Program-made: the position numbers and the translations under genes | Source: Acidobacteriota bacterium | GTDB lineage: Bacteria; Acidobacteriota; Vicinamibacteria; Vicinamibacterales; UBA8438 | DNA length: 7,819 nt | Direction of reading: 5' to 3' | NCBI GenBank assembly: GCA_011523485.1 | Contig: WTGR01000666.1 | Location: 1-7,819, forward strand | Notes under the pieces: model-generated | Seen by the model: only the letters and a program-made list of their open reading frames with translations | Databases searched by the model: none | Told to the model about the DNA's origin: nothing | Part shown: positions 1 through 5,579 of the stretch, piece after piece | Layout: each line of letters opens with the position of its first letter | Position numbering within the stretch: position 1 is the stretch's first letter

Positions 1-344
1 CTGAAGACGGCCGTCGCCCCGCCGATGCCGAGCGCGAGCACCAGCACCGCCGTGGCGACGAAGACGCGGTTGCGGCCGAAGTAGCGCAGGGCGCCGCGAA
101 GATCCTGGAGCAGGTCCTCGGCATGGACGAAGGCGAAGAGGTCGTGGCTCTGTTCCTGAATGCGCGTGAGATTGCCGAACTGCCGCCGCGCCGCGGCCAC
201 GGCCTCGTCGTGGCCGAGGCCGGATCTGCGGTGTTGCGCGGCCAGTTGATCGACGTGAAACTCCAGCTCCTCTCGAAGCTCCCGGTCGTGCCGTCGGGTG
301 AACAGCACGCGGAGTCGCTGGCGCAACCGGCTCAGGAACGACAC
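1..344 (-). CDS. ADOP-family permease, N-terminal fragment (cut by window edge)
   Basis: This is the first 114 codons of an inner-membrane permease of the acidobacterial duplicated orphan permease family, related to MacB/FtsX; the rest lies beyond the left edge. A cytoplasmic prefix domain comes first, with the usual family signature: a basic start (VSFLSRLRQRLR), then DRELREELEFHVDQ at about residues 20-33 and an AARRQFGN motif at about 51-58. A first membrane helix follows at about 94-114, ending in LGIGGATAVF, close to the usual LGIGANTAIFS. The start is GTG, chosen because GAGGAGG lies 9 bases upstream (354-360 on this strand) and the family match begins there. Members are thought to work with MacB-type ATPases or as mechanotransmission permeases, but their substrates are mostly unknown. 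The gene is divergent from another ADOP gene at 599. No ATPase gene is visible in the window. Confidence 0.9.
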   Translation of the reverse strand, partial: MSFLSRLRQRLRVLFTRRHDRELREELEFHVDQLAAQHRRSGLGHDEAVAAARRQFGNLTRIQEQSHDLFAFVHAEDLLQDLRGALRYFGRNRVFVATAVLVLALGIGGATAVF

Positions 345-348
345 CTTG

Positions 349-417
349 TCAGCCCTCCTCGAGTACGGCGGCCACACCGCCCTGCGATGGCATGCCGGCG
401 TGGGACCGTTCCTCCAT
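349..417 (-). CDS. Possible 22-codon leader ORF upstream of the left permease
   Basis: An ATG-initiated frame encodes MEERSHAGMPSQGGVAAVLEEG and stops with TGA four bases before the GTG of the left permease. The permease Shine-Dalgarno (GAGGAGG) lies inside its last codons, an arrangement compatible with translational coupling. No Shine-Dalgarno precedes its own ATG. If the predicted promoter at 432-460 is right, the transcript would begin only about 8 bases before this ATG. The peptide resembles nothing I know. It could be a leader peptide or simply chance in a GC-rich 5' leader. Confidence 0.22.
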   Translation of the reverse strand: MEERSHAGMPSQGGVAAVLEEG

Positions 418-471
418 AGATGCTTGGTGTGAGTATCGGACCGCGAGCTATTCATGTTAAGCATCTAGATG
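417..471. repeat. Inverted repeat TAGATGCTT/AAGCATCTA plus palindrome CATCTAGATG
   Basis: TAGATGCTT at 417-425 and AAGCATCTA at 459-467 are a perfect 9-bp inverted pair whose centres are 42 bp apart. The right arm merges into a perfect 10-bp palindrome, CATCTAGATG, at 462-471. The arms overlap the predicted start site and -35 box of the minus-strand promoter, so the set could be operators for a dimeric repressor that loops across the promoter. The 33-base loop makes an RNA hairpin less likely. No DNA-binding protein gene is adjacent. Confidence 0.4.
432..460 (-). promoter_or_regulatory. Candidate sigma70-type promoter for the left permease
   Basis: Reading the minus strand, TTAACA (460-455, five of six to TTGACA) is followed by a 17-base spacer and GATACT (437-432, four of six to TATAAT). 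The predicted start of transcription is near 425, leaving a leader of about 80 bases before the GTG at 344. Inverted-repeat arms cover its -35 end and its start site. It is a pattern match only. Confidence 0.35.
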
Positions 472-539
472 AGACCGGGAGAGCCGTAGGTGGAGCTGGC
501 TACCACGCGCCACCTCCAGCCGCCCGCCGCGGCTATGCC

Positions 540-568
540 TTGACCTTCTACACGTCATCCTGTATATG
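540..568 (+). promoter_or_regulatory. Candidate sigma70-type promoter for the complete permease
   Basis: TTGACC (540-545, five of six to consensus) is followed by exactly 17 bases and then TATATG (563-568, four of six). Transcription would begin near 575, about 24 bases before the TTG start at 599. The local sequence is much richer in A and T than its surroundings, as expected for a promoter in a GC-rich genome. A dyad repeat at 545-574 covers its spacer and -10 box. Confidence 0.45.
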
Positions 569-574
569 TAGAAG
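545..574. promoter_or_regulatory. Dyad repeat CTTCTACA-N14-TGTAGAAG, operator-like
   Basis: CTTCTACA (545-552) and TGTAGAAG (567-574) are a perfect 8-bp inverted pair separated by 14 bases, with half-site centres 22 bp apart (two helical turns). A nested alternative is TACA-N8-TGTA at 549-564. The dyad spans the spacer and -10 element of the predicted permease promoter, the classic position for a repressor. ADOP genes are often linked to PadR-family repressor genes, and PadR sites are commonly short dyads with a spacer of about 8 bases, so a PadR-type repressor is a reasonable guess. None is encoded in the window. Confidence 0.4.
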
Positions 575-587
575 TATGAGGTATAGC

Positions 588-601
588 AGAGGTGTGCGTT
601 G
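588..601 (+). promoter_or_regulatory. Ribosome binding site and TTG start of the complete permease
   Basis: AGAGG at 588-592 lies six bases before the TTG at 599-601. An in-frame TAG at 584-586 removes any earlier start, and the protein from this TTG begins MSWWRRLRNR, the expected ADOP opening. This fixes the rare TTG start codon with good confidence. Confidence 0.7.
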
Positions 602-3250
602 AGCTGGTGGCGGCGGCTGCGCAACCGCGAGCGGCTCGATGATCAGCTCGACGCCGAGTTGCGCGACCACGTCGAACGCCAGGTGGCCGATCATGTCCGG
701 GCCGGGATGCCGGAACACGAGGCGCGCCGCCGCGCGCGACTCGACTTCGGGGGGCTGGATCAGGTCAAGGAGCTGTGCCGCGACGCGCGTCGGCTGCGGT
801 GGCTCGCGGACGCCTGGCGGGATGTCCGTTTCGCTGCGCGTCTCCTCGCGAGGAATCGGTTGTTCACCCTCGTCACCGTGTCGGTTCTTGCCCTCGGGAT
901 CGGCGTCACGACGCAGTTCTTCGTCATGTTCTACGCGATCACCTTGCGGAGCCTGCCAATCGACGACCCGGAGCGCGTCGTGCACGTCTCCACGCGTGAC
1001 GCGCGCGCCCGGCGGGGAGGCGTGTCGTACGCCGACTTCGAGGATATCCGTGATGCGGCGACGTCCTTCGGCGCCCTGGCGGCCTACCGCGCGGGGCCGG
1101 TCGCGATTGGCGACGACGACCTGGCGCCGGCGAGATTCGAGCGGGCTTTCATTTCGGCATCCGGTCTCGGCCTCCTCGGTGAGACGCCGATTCTCGGCCG
1201 CGGTTTCCGGGACACCGACGATCGGCCCGGCGCCCAACGAGTGGTCATCCTCGCCGAGCATGCGTGGCGCGACCGATACGGCGGCGAGCCGGGCGTGGTG
1301 GGCCGCGTGATCCGCATCGACGGCGAGCCGGCGGCAGTGATCGGCGTCATGCCGGACGGTTTCCGGTTTCCGCGACTCGCCGATCTCTGGCAGCCGGTGT
1401 CCCAGATGGCCGGGCTGGAGGATCAACCCAGGGACGCTCGCGGCTTCGAGGTCATCGGCCGGTTGGTCGATGGCGTTGCCGTCGCGCGGGCGGCTGCCGA
1501 GATCGACGCGATCACGGCCGTGCTCGCACGGGACCATCCGGAGACCCACGACGACGTGCGCCACGTGACGGTGACCGTTCCCGAGCGGTTCGTCGGCAGC
1601 GATGCAAGCGACCCGACGTGGTTCGCGTTTCTCTCGGCCGGCGCGCTGGTCCTTCTGATCGCCTGCGCCAACGCCGCCAACCTGCTGCTCATGCAGGCGG
1701 CGCGGCGCGGTCATGAAATCGCGGTGCGGATGTCGCTCGGCGCCAGCCGGTGGCGCGTCATCCGGCAATTGCTGATCGAGAGCACACTGCTGGCGTCTCT
1801 CGGCGTGCTGGTGGGCAGCGGTCTCGCCATGCTGGGTCTTCAGGCGCTGGAGAACGCCATTCCCGACGGCATGCTGGGGTACTGGATCACCTTCGACTTC
1901 GACATCCCGGTGTTCGCCGCGATGAGCGGCATCGGCGCCGCAACCGTGTTTCTCTTCGGTCTGATCCCGGCCCTCGCGGTGTCGCGCGCCGGCGGCGGGT
2001 CGCTCGGGCACGGCGCGCGCACCGGCGCGGGCCGGACCACCAGTCGTTGGACCAGTGTGTTCCTGACGGCCGAGTTCGGCCTGACGCTCATCCTGCTGGC
2101 GGGGGTTTCCGGCTCCGTGCTCAGCTTCCTCGATGCGCAACGCACGTTCACCGCACTGGATGCGTCGGGTGTCCTGACCGCGCAGGTGAACCTGACGACG
2201 AGCCGGTACGAGACACCCGCGGCGCGCATCGCGTTCTTCGAGGACGTGCGCGATCGGCTCGCCTCCCGCGGGGCGACGACCGCGGCGATCGTCAACGCAC
2301 TTCCCGGCGGCGGGCAGGGCGGCACGACGGAACGCCAGGTCATCATCGACCAGCGACCGGCGGCGCCGGCCGACACACTTCCGACCGTCCTCACGTTGGC
2401 GACCGGGCCGGGCTACTTCGACACCCTCGGCGTGCCGCTGCTGCGGGGACGGTCCTTCTCCGAGCGCGACGGCGCACCGGAATCGAGCGCCGCCATCGTG
2501 AACGCGCGGTTCGTCGAGATCCACTTCGCGGACGAGGAGCCGCTCGGCCGCCGCATCCGGCTCGTGACACAGACGCAGGAGGCCGGCGACCCGCGGGCTG
2601 CCTGGTTGACCATCGTCGGTGTGGCGCCGACGGTGCGGCAACGCCTCGGGCGCGGCAGCCCCGACCCGCTGGTCTATCTTCCGTACCGCGCCGACCCGCC
2701 CCGGACGGCGATGCTCGTCGTTCGTTCGCCGGGCGATCCGACCGCGGCGGCGTCCCGGGTCCGCGAGACGGTCCGGCAGATCGATCCGGATCTCCCGCTC
2801 TTCCGGGTGGCCACGCTGGAGCAGGCGCTCCACCGCGCCTCGTGGAACGGCCGCACGGCCCAGGCGACGCTGTGGACCATCGCGCTGATTGCCCTCCTCC
2901 TCTCGACGGCGGGCCTCTACGCGGTGACCTCGCACGCGGTCCAGCAGCGTCTTCGCGAAATCGCCATCCGGATGACGCTCGGCGCACAACCCGCGCAGGT
3001 GAGCCGGATGGTGCTCTGGCGAGCGATCCGTCATCTCGCGATGGGGACCGCCGCAGGCGTCGCCGGCATCGCCGCCTGGAGCACCTGGATCGCCGGCTGG
3101 GACACCGGCGGCCGAAGCGAATGGGTCTTTCAGTTCCTGCTGCTCGCGCCGGGAACGGTGGTCGTTGCACTCGTCGGTCTCACGACCACGCTCGCCTCGG
3201 TGCGGCGCGCGGCGCGGCTCGATCCGATGACCGTCCTGCGGCATGAGTGA
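599..3250 (+). CDS. ADOP-family duplicated permease (MacB/FtsX-like)
   Basis: A complete 883-residue inner-membrane permease, normal length for acidobacterial duplicated orphan permeases. Order: cytoplasmic prefix domain (about 1-85, with ERLDDQLDAELRDHVERQ and ARRRARLDFGG); first membrane helix (about 90-114); periplasmic MacB-type domain (about 115-340); FtsX-like three-helix core (about 342-414, then 434-460), holding the coupling-helix sequence EIAVRMSLGASRWRVIRQL at 373-391; a second copy from a helix at about 488-511, a second periplasmic domain (about 512-755), and a C-terminal FtsX core at about 757-866 with EIAIRMTLGAQPAQVSRMVL at 787-806. Eight membrane helices are expected. No ATP-binding motifs are present, so it would need a partner ATPase encoded elsewhere. 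After helix 1, TTQFFVMFYAI replaces the more common NTAIFSVV-type sequence, pointing to a subfamily distinct from the left neighbour. It starts at TTG with AGAGG upstream, has its own candidate promoter, and is divergent from another ADOP gene. Substrate is unknown. Confidence 0.93.
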   Translation: MSWWRRLRNRERLDDQLDAELRDHVERQVADHVRAGMPEHEARRRARLDFGGLDQVKELCRDARRLRWLADAWRDVRFAARLLARNRLFTLVTVSVLALGIGVTTQFFVMFYAITLRSLPIDDPERVVHVSTRDARARRGGVSYADFEDIRDAATSFGALAAYRAGPVAIGDDDLAPARFERAFISASGLGLLGETPILGRGFRDTDDRPGAQRVVILAEHAWRDRYGGEPGVVGRVIRIDGEPAAVIGVMPDGFRFPRLADLWQPVSQMAGLEDQPRDARGFEVIGRLVDGVAVARAAAEIDAITAVLARDHPETHDDVRHVTVTVPERFVGSDASDPTWFAFLSAGALVLLIACANAANLLLMQAARRGHEIAVRMSLGASRWRVIRQLLIESTLLASLGVLVGSGLAMLGLQALENAIPDGMLGYWITFDFDIPVFAAMSGIGAATVFLFGLIPALAVSRAGGGSLGHGARTGAGRTTSRWTSVFLTAEFGLTLILLAGVSGSVLSFLDAQRTFTALDASGVLTAQVNLTTSRYETPAARIAFFEDVRDRLASRGATTAAIVNALPGGGQGGTTERQVIIDQRPAAPADTLPTVLTLATGPGYFDTLGVPLLRGRSFSERDGAPESSAAIVNARFVEIHFADEEPLGRRIRLVTQTQEAGDPRAAWLTIVGVAPTVRQRLGRGSPDPLVYLPYRADPPRTAMLVVRSPGDPTAAASRVRETVRQIDPDLPLFRVATLEQALHRASWNGRTAQATLWTIALIALLLSTAGLYAVTSHAVQQRLREIAIRMTLGAQPAQVSRMVLWRAIRHLAMGTAAGVAGIAAWSTWIAGWDTGGRSEWVFQFLLLAPGTVVVALVGLTTTLASVRRAARLDPMTVLRHE

Positions 3251-3251
3251 C

Positions 3252-3275
3252 GCGATCCTCACCCGAGGCGATCGC
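3252..3275. terminator. Hairpin between convergent genes, likely bidirectional terminator
   Basis: GCGAT (3252-3256) followed by CCTC (3257-3260) pairs with GAGG (3265-3268) and ATCGC (3271-3275). This gives nine base pairs with a two-base bulge (CG) and a four-base loop (ACCC). It fills nearly all of the 27 bases between the stop codons of the permease and the converging DUF5916-type gene. There is no T tract on either side, so it is either an atypical intrinsic terminator or a transcript 3'-end stabiliser. Confidence 0.4.
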
Positions 3276-3277
3276 CG

Positions 3278-4399
3278 CTACAGCAGCCAGGCGTAGCCCG
3301 CCTTGACGAAGAACGTGCGGTCGGCCCGCAGCAGCCCGAACTGCTGGGCTCCGACGCTGTTGTCGGAGTAGCCGAGGTAGAGCACCGTCTGCGGGTTGAC
3401 CTTGTAGGAAAAGAGGAACTGCGTGAAGAGCCGGCGGTCCTCGGCTTCGACCGGGTCCCGATAGAGGGATGTGTCGCGCCGGATGTCGGTGAACTGCAGG
3501 ATGGCGCGCACGAAGGTGCGCGTGTTGATCTGGTAGACCAGCCGCGGCTCCGCGACGTTCGCGCTGAACAGTCTCCCCTGCGGCAGATCGAAGGCGTTGA
3601 ACGTGTGGGTGTACTGCAGCAGCCAGTGGCGGCCGAGGTTGACGGTCCCCGCCGGCTGGAAGCGGACCTCGGTCCCCGCCCGAGCGTGCGCGAAGTCGAT
3701 CTGGTCGCTGCGTTCGAACCGCGTCGTGAACAGCACGTCGCCGTGCGGCCGCGTCTGCAGGCGCGGATAGCTGCGCACGCCGTCGATGCCCCACGTCTGC
3801 GCGCCGTCGGCGTCCTGAAAGCGTATCTGGTTGAACGGGATGGCCATCTCCACCTCGTAGCCGGCGTCGGTGATGCGGCCCGCCGAGTCCCAGATCGCGC
3901 CCCAGGCCATGTCGTAGTTGCCCGCCACGTCGTCGTTGACGGCATCCATCTGCACGCCGTAGGCATTGACGAACAACTCGTAGGCGCGCCGTTCGTCGTT
4001 GAAGGTGTCCAGCACCACCCCGACGAAATCGTCGTTCCACGCGTTGTCGCGGTCGGTGTAGCGCGCCCGTATCTGCGACGGGTCCGGGTCGTGGCACCTG
4101 AAGGCGACCAGGAGGTGCGTGTCGTCGTACGCCAGGAACATCTCCGTACGGACCGGCGGCTCGACGTTCTCCCCCGGCCGCACCTCGTAGCGCAACTCGA
4201 GGGTGAGCGCGTCGGCCCACGCCTCTTCGACCACGCGGCCGTCGACGACGATTTCGGAGGTCGCGCGGCGCACCGGGTACGGGTGTTCGCGGCTGGACTG
4301 GGCGCCGACGGGCGACGCCGCGGCGAGCAGCAGCGCGGCCGTGACGACGCGCCGGGCACAGAACGAGTGCGGATTGAGACGGTGAGGTAGTCGAAACAC
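3278..4399 (-). CDS. Exported CBM9-like/DUF5916-type protein, apparently shortened internally
   Basis: A 373-residue secreted protein. The start is GTG at 4399 because AGGGAG sits six bases upstream (4406-4411). The earlier GTG at 4426 has no ribosome site and abuts a -10-like TCTAAT. The signal peptide covers about residues 1-32 (hydrophobic VVTAALLLAAASPVGA, cleavage before QSS). A CBM9-like beta-sandwich follows at about 45-205, with IVVDGRVVEEAW, YDDTHLLVAFRCHD, DDFVGVVLDTF, YEVEMAIPFNQIRF and WGIDGVRSYPR. The remainder (about 220-373) matches only the last strands of the DUF5916 outer-membrane barrel, ending RTFFVKAGYAWLL. As I recall the family, full-length members are about 700-850 residues, with several hundred residues between the SYPR motif and the region that begins here at GDVLF. 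The frame is open across the junction with no stop. It could be an intact short variant, a decayed paralogue still in frame, or an assembly collapse. Convergent with the permease; divergent from the AraC gene. Family function is poorly known. Confidence 0.82.
   Translation of the reverse strand: MFRLPHRLNPHSFCARRVVTAALLLAAASPVGAQSSREHPYPVRRATSEIVVDGRVVEEAWADALTLELRYEVRPGENVEPPVRTEMFLAYDDTHLLVAFRCHDPDPSQIRARYTDRDNAWNDDFVGVVLDTFNDERRAYELFVNAYGVQMDAVNDDVAGNYDMAWGAIWDSAGRITDAGYEVEMAIPFNQIRFQDADGAQTWGIDGVRSYPRLQTRPHGDVLFTTRFERSDQIDFAHARAGTEVRFQPAGTVNLGRHWLLQYTHTFNAFDLPQGRLFSANVAEPRLVYQINTRTFVRAILQFTDIRRDTSLYRDPVEAEDRRLFTQFLFSYKVNPQTVLYLGYSDNSVGAQQFGLLRADRTFFVKAGYAWLL
3749..3766. repeat. 18-bp near-palindrome at the DUF5916 junction
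   Basis: CCGCGTCTGCAGGCGCGG folds on itself with eight of nine base pairs; the only mismatch is T3754 against G3761. It encodes the PRLQTR segment where the conserved N-terminal part of the protein ends and the C-terminal barrel remnant begins. It partly overlaps a second palindrome, GCGGCCGC, at 3745-3752. Palindromes in GC-rich coding DNA are common, so the position rather than the existence is the notable point. Confidence 0.5.
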
Positions 4400-4410
4400 C
4401 GGACGCTCCC

Positions 4411-4433
4411 TGACAAGTGCTGTCACGATTAGA
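4411..4433 (-). promoter_or_regulatory. Candidate -10 element and dyad for the DUF5916-type gene
   Basis: On the minus strand TCTAAT (4433-4428, five of six to TATAAT) would place transcription start near 4421, some 22 bases before the GTG at 4399. I found no good -35 box at the right distance. Just downstream, TGACA-N5-TGTCA at 4411-4425 is a perfect 5-bp dyad sitting on the predicted start site and touching the Shine-Dalgarno, an operator-like position. The adjacent divergent AraC-family protein is an obvious candidate binder, but this is inference. Confidence 0.35.
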
Positions 4434-4464
4434 CGGCGTAAGGAACGGCGGGGTTCGAAGTTTT

Positions 4465-4479
4465 TGTCGACGGGCGACA
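4465..4479. repeat. Inverted repeat TGTCG-N5-CGACA
   Basis: A 5-bp inverted pair with a five-base spacer in the region between the divergent DUF5916-type and AraC genes. It has the same 5-5-5 geometry as TGACA-N5-TGTCA at 4411-4425, with centres about 54 bp apart. It may be a regulator site or chance. Confidence 0.25.
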
Positions 4480-4564
4480 GGTGATGCGTCGAGGCGCGGC
4501 AGAAGCCGGGCCTCCGGATCAGACGTGCAGGAAGGACGGGTCGACCGGGTTACCATGCGGCATC

Positions 4565-5377
4565 GTGCCGATACGGTACCGCGAGTTTCCCGTCGACGAC
4601 GCGCTCGCTCCCTACGTGCGGCAGATCTGGCTGTTCGAATGCGACCGCCCGGCCCTGTTCGGCGGGCCGGAGCGGATCGTGGCGGACGGCGTCGTCGAGG
4701 CGATCTTCCACTACCGCCGGCCGTTCACGATGCGTTTCGCGGGTGCGGACGCCGCGGCGCAACCCGTCAGCCTGCTGGTCTCCCAGATCGGCCGCTACGT
4801 CGAGATCCAGCCGGCCGGGGCCGGCGGATTCGTCTCGGTGCGGTTTCATCCGTGGGGCGCGCACCATTTCTTGCCGGTTCCGATGCGCGACGTCGGGGAT
4901 CGCGCCACGCCCGCGGACGAGGTATGGCCCCGCCGCGACGTGCGAGAGGTCGAAGACCGGATCGCGACGGCCGCGACCGACGAGGATCGGGCCGGCGCGG
5001 TCCAGGCATTCCTGCGGCGGCGTCTCGACGCTCACCACAAGCAGGATGTCTCGGCGCTCGTCCGCGCGCTGTGGCGGACACGCGCGCCGCTGCGCATCGA
5101 TCGCGTCGCCGGCTCGCTGGGCGTCAGCCAGCGGCGTCTCGAGCGGACGTTCGCCGCCGCCCTGGGCATGACGCCGAAGCACCTGACGCGGCTGGCGCGG
5201 TTCCTGCGCGCGTGCCGGCGCCTGCGCCGCGCCCCGGACGCCCGGCTGACGGGGGTGGCCCACGACGCCGGGTTCTACGACCAGGCCCACTTCATCCACG
5301 AGTTCAGGGCTTTCTCGGGCATGACGCCGGGGGAGTTCGCGGCCAGCCCGCGCGTGTCGGCGCTGGATGTGGAGTAG
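4565..5377 (+). CDS. AraC-family transcriptional regulator with DUF6597-like sensor domain
   Basis: A 270-residue cytoplasmic DNA-binding regulator. The N-terminal half (about 3-125) resembles the DUF6597 ligand-sensing domain: YREFPVDDALAPYVRQIWLF at the start and FVSVRFHPWGAHHFLPVP at about 89-106, followed by a short acidic segment. The C-terminal AraC DNA-binding domain has both helix-turn-helix units: IDRVAGSLGVSQRRLERTFA at 178-197, and LTGVAHDAGFYDQAHFIHEF at 228-247 followed by SGMTPGEF at 251-258, the classic AraC ending. The start is uncertain. GTG at 4565 is preferred because family similarity begins in the next codon; GTG 4481 or ATG 4484 would add a 28-residue stretch unlike the family. 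No clear Shine-Dalgarno precedes 4565, and a -10-like TACCAT at 4551-4556 raises the possibility of leaderless translation. It is divergent from the DUF5916-type gene, which it may regulate. Ligand is unknown. Confidence 0.88.
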   Translation: MPIRYREFPVDDALAPYVRQIWLFECDRPALFGGPERIVADGVVEAIFHYRRPFTMRFAGADAAAQPVSLLVSQIGRYVEIQPAGAGGFVSVRFHPWGAHHFLPVPMRDVGDRATPADEVWPRRDVREVEDRIATAATDEDRAGAVQAFLRRRLDAHHKQDVSALVRALWRTRAPLRIDRVAGSLGVSQRRLERTFAAALGMTPKHLTRLARFLRACRRLRRAPDARLTGVAHDAGFYDQAHFIHEFRAFSGMTPGEFAASPRVSALDVE

Positions 5378-5379
5378 CG

Positions 5380-5417
5380 CCCCGCCCGGCGTCGTCCGCG
5401 GGGTTCTGCGGTGCAGA
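5380..5417 (+). terminator. Hairpins just after the AraC-family gene
   Basis: CCCCGC (5380-5385) pairs perfectly with GCGGGG (5398-5403) across a 12-base loop, two bases after the TAG stop, and is followed by TTC. A second small stem, TCTGC (5405-5409) with GCAGA (5413-5417), follows at once. There is no real T tract, so this is a weak intrinsic terminator at best. Confidence 0.3.
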
Positions 5418-5507
5418 CAGTTTCAACCGCCGGTAGTGGCTGCCCGCCCCGCCGCTCGCCGTCTCCACGCCGTTTCCGCGGCGCAGACTCCTCGCTTGTC
5501 GATTCCT

Positions 5508-5513
5508 TACAAT
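5508..5513 (+). promoter_or_regulatory. Possible -10 element before the small exported barrel gene
   Basis: TACAAT matches five of six bases of TATAAT and stands in an AT-richer patch (ATTCCTTACAAT) of an otherwise GC-rich 202-base gap at 5378-5579. No convincing -35 box lies 17 bases upstream. Transcription from here would give a leader of about 60 bases before the ATG at 5580. The rest of that gap holds only the hairpins after the AraC gene and a strong GGGAGG ribosome site at 5569-5574. Confidence 0.3.
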
Positions 5514-5579
5514 CCCGGGCCCCACCGGACGCGGTACCGTGAGCCCCGTCGCTCGACCATGTCTACCCGGGAGGATTCC

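Noticed and set aside
123..419. Plus-strand 98-codon frame at the left end
   Set aside because: It is antisense to the ADOP prefix domain, which has far stronger family evidence.
490..520. GGTGG/CCACC and GCTGG/CCAGC pairings near 490-520 as a hairpin
   Set aside because: The 5-bp pairings are interleaved, so they cannot form together, and are expected by chance in GC-rich DNA.
420..602. Plus-strand 60-codon frame in the divergent ADOP region
   Set aside because: It overlaps both predicted promoters and the TTG start of the permease, has no ribosome site and no familiar sequence.
548..3262. Minus-strand open frame of 904 codons opposite the whole permease
   Set aside because: The translation is an Arg/Gly/Asp/His-rich low-complexity-like string with no recognisable domain, while the plus strand has a full ADOP protein. 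Long antisense frames are expected in GC-rich coding DNA.
3605..4390. Plus-strand 261-codon frame opposite the DUF5916-type gene
   Set aside because: Antisense to a clearly recognised protein; Val/Arg/His-rich shadow without motifs.
3180..4556. Other long minus-strand frames over the DUF5916-type gene (458 and 385 codons)
   Set aside because: They are out of frame with the recognisable CBM9-like/barrel protein and show only Arg/Ser/Thr-rich shadow composition.
5367..5579. N-terminal extension of the small barrel protein from ATG 5367
   Set aside because: It overlaps the end of the AraC gene and would bury the signal peptide; the GGGAGG ribosome site supports 5580.
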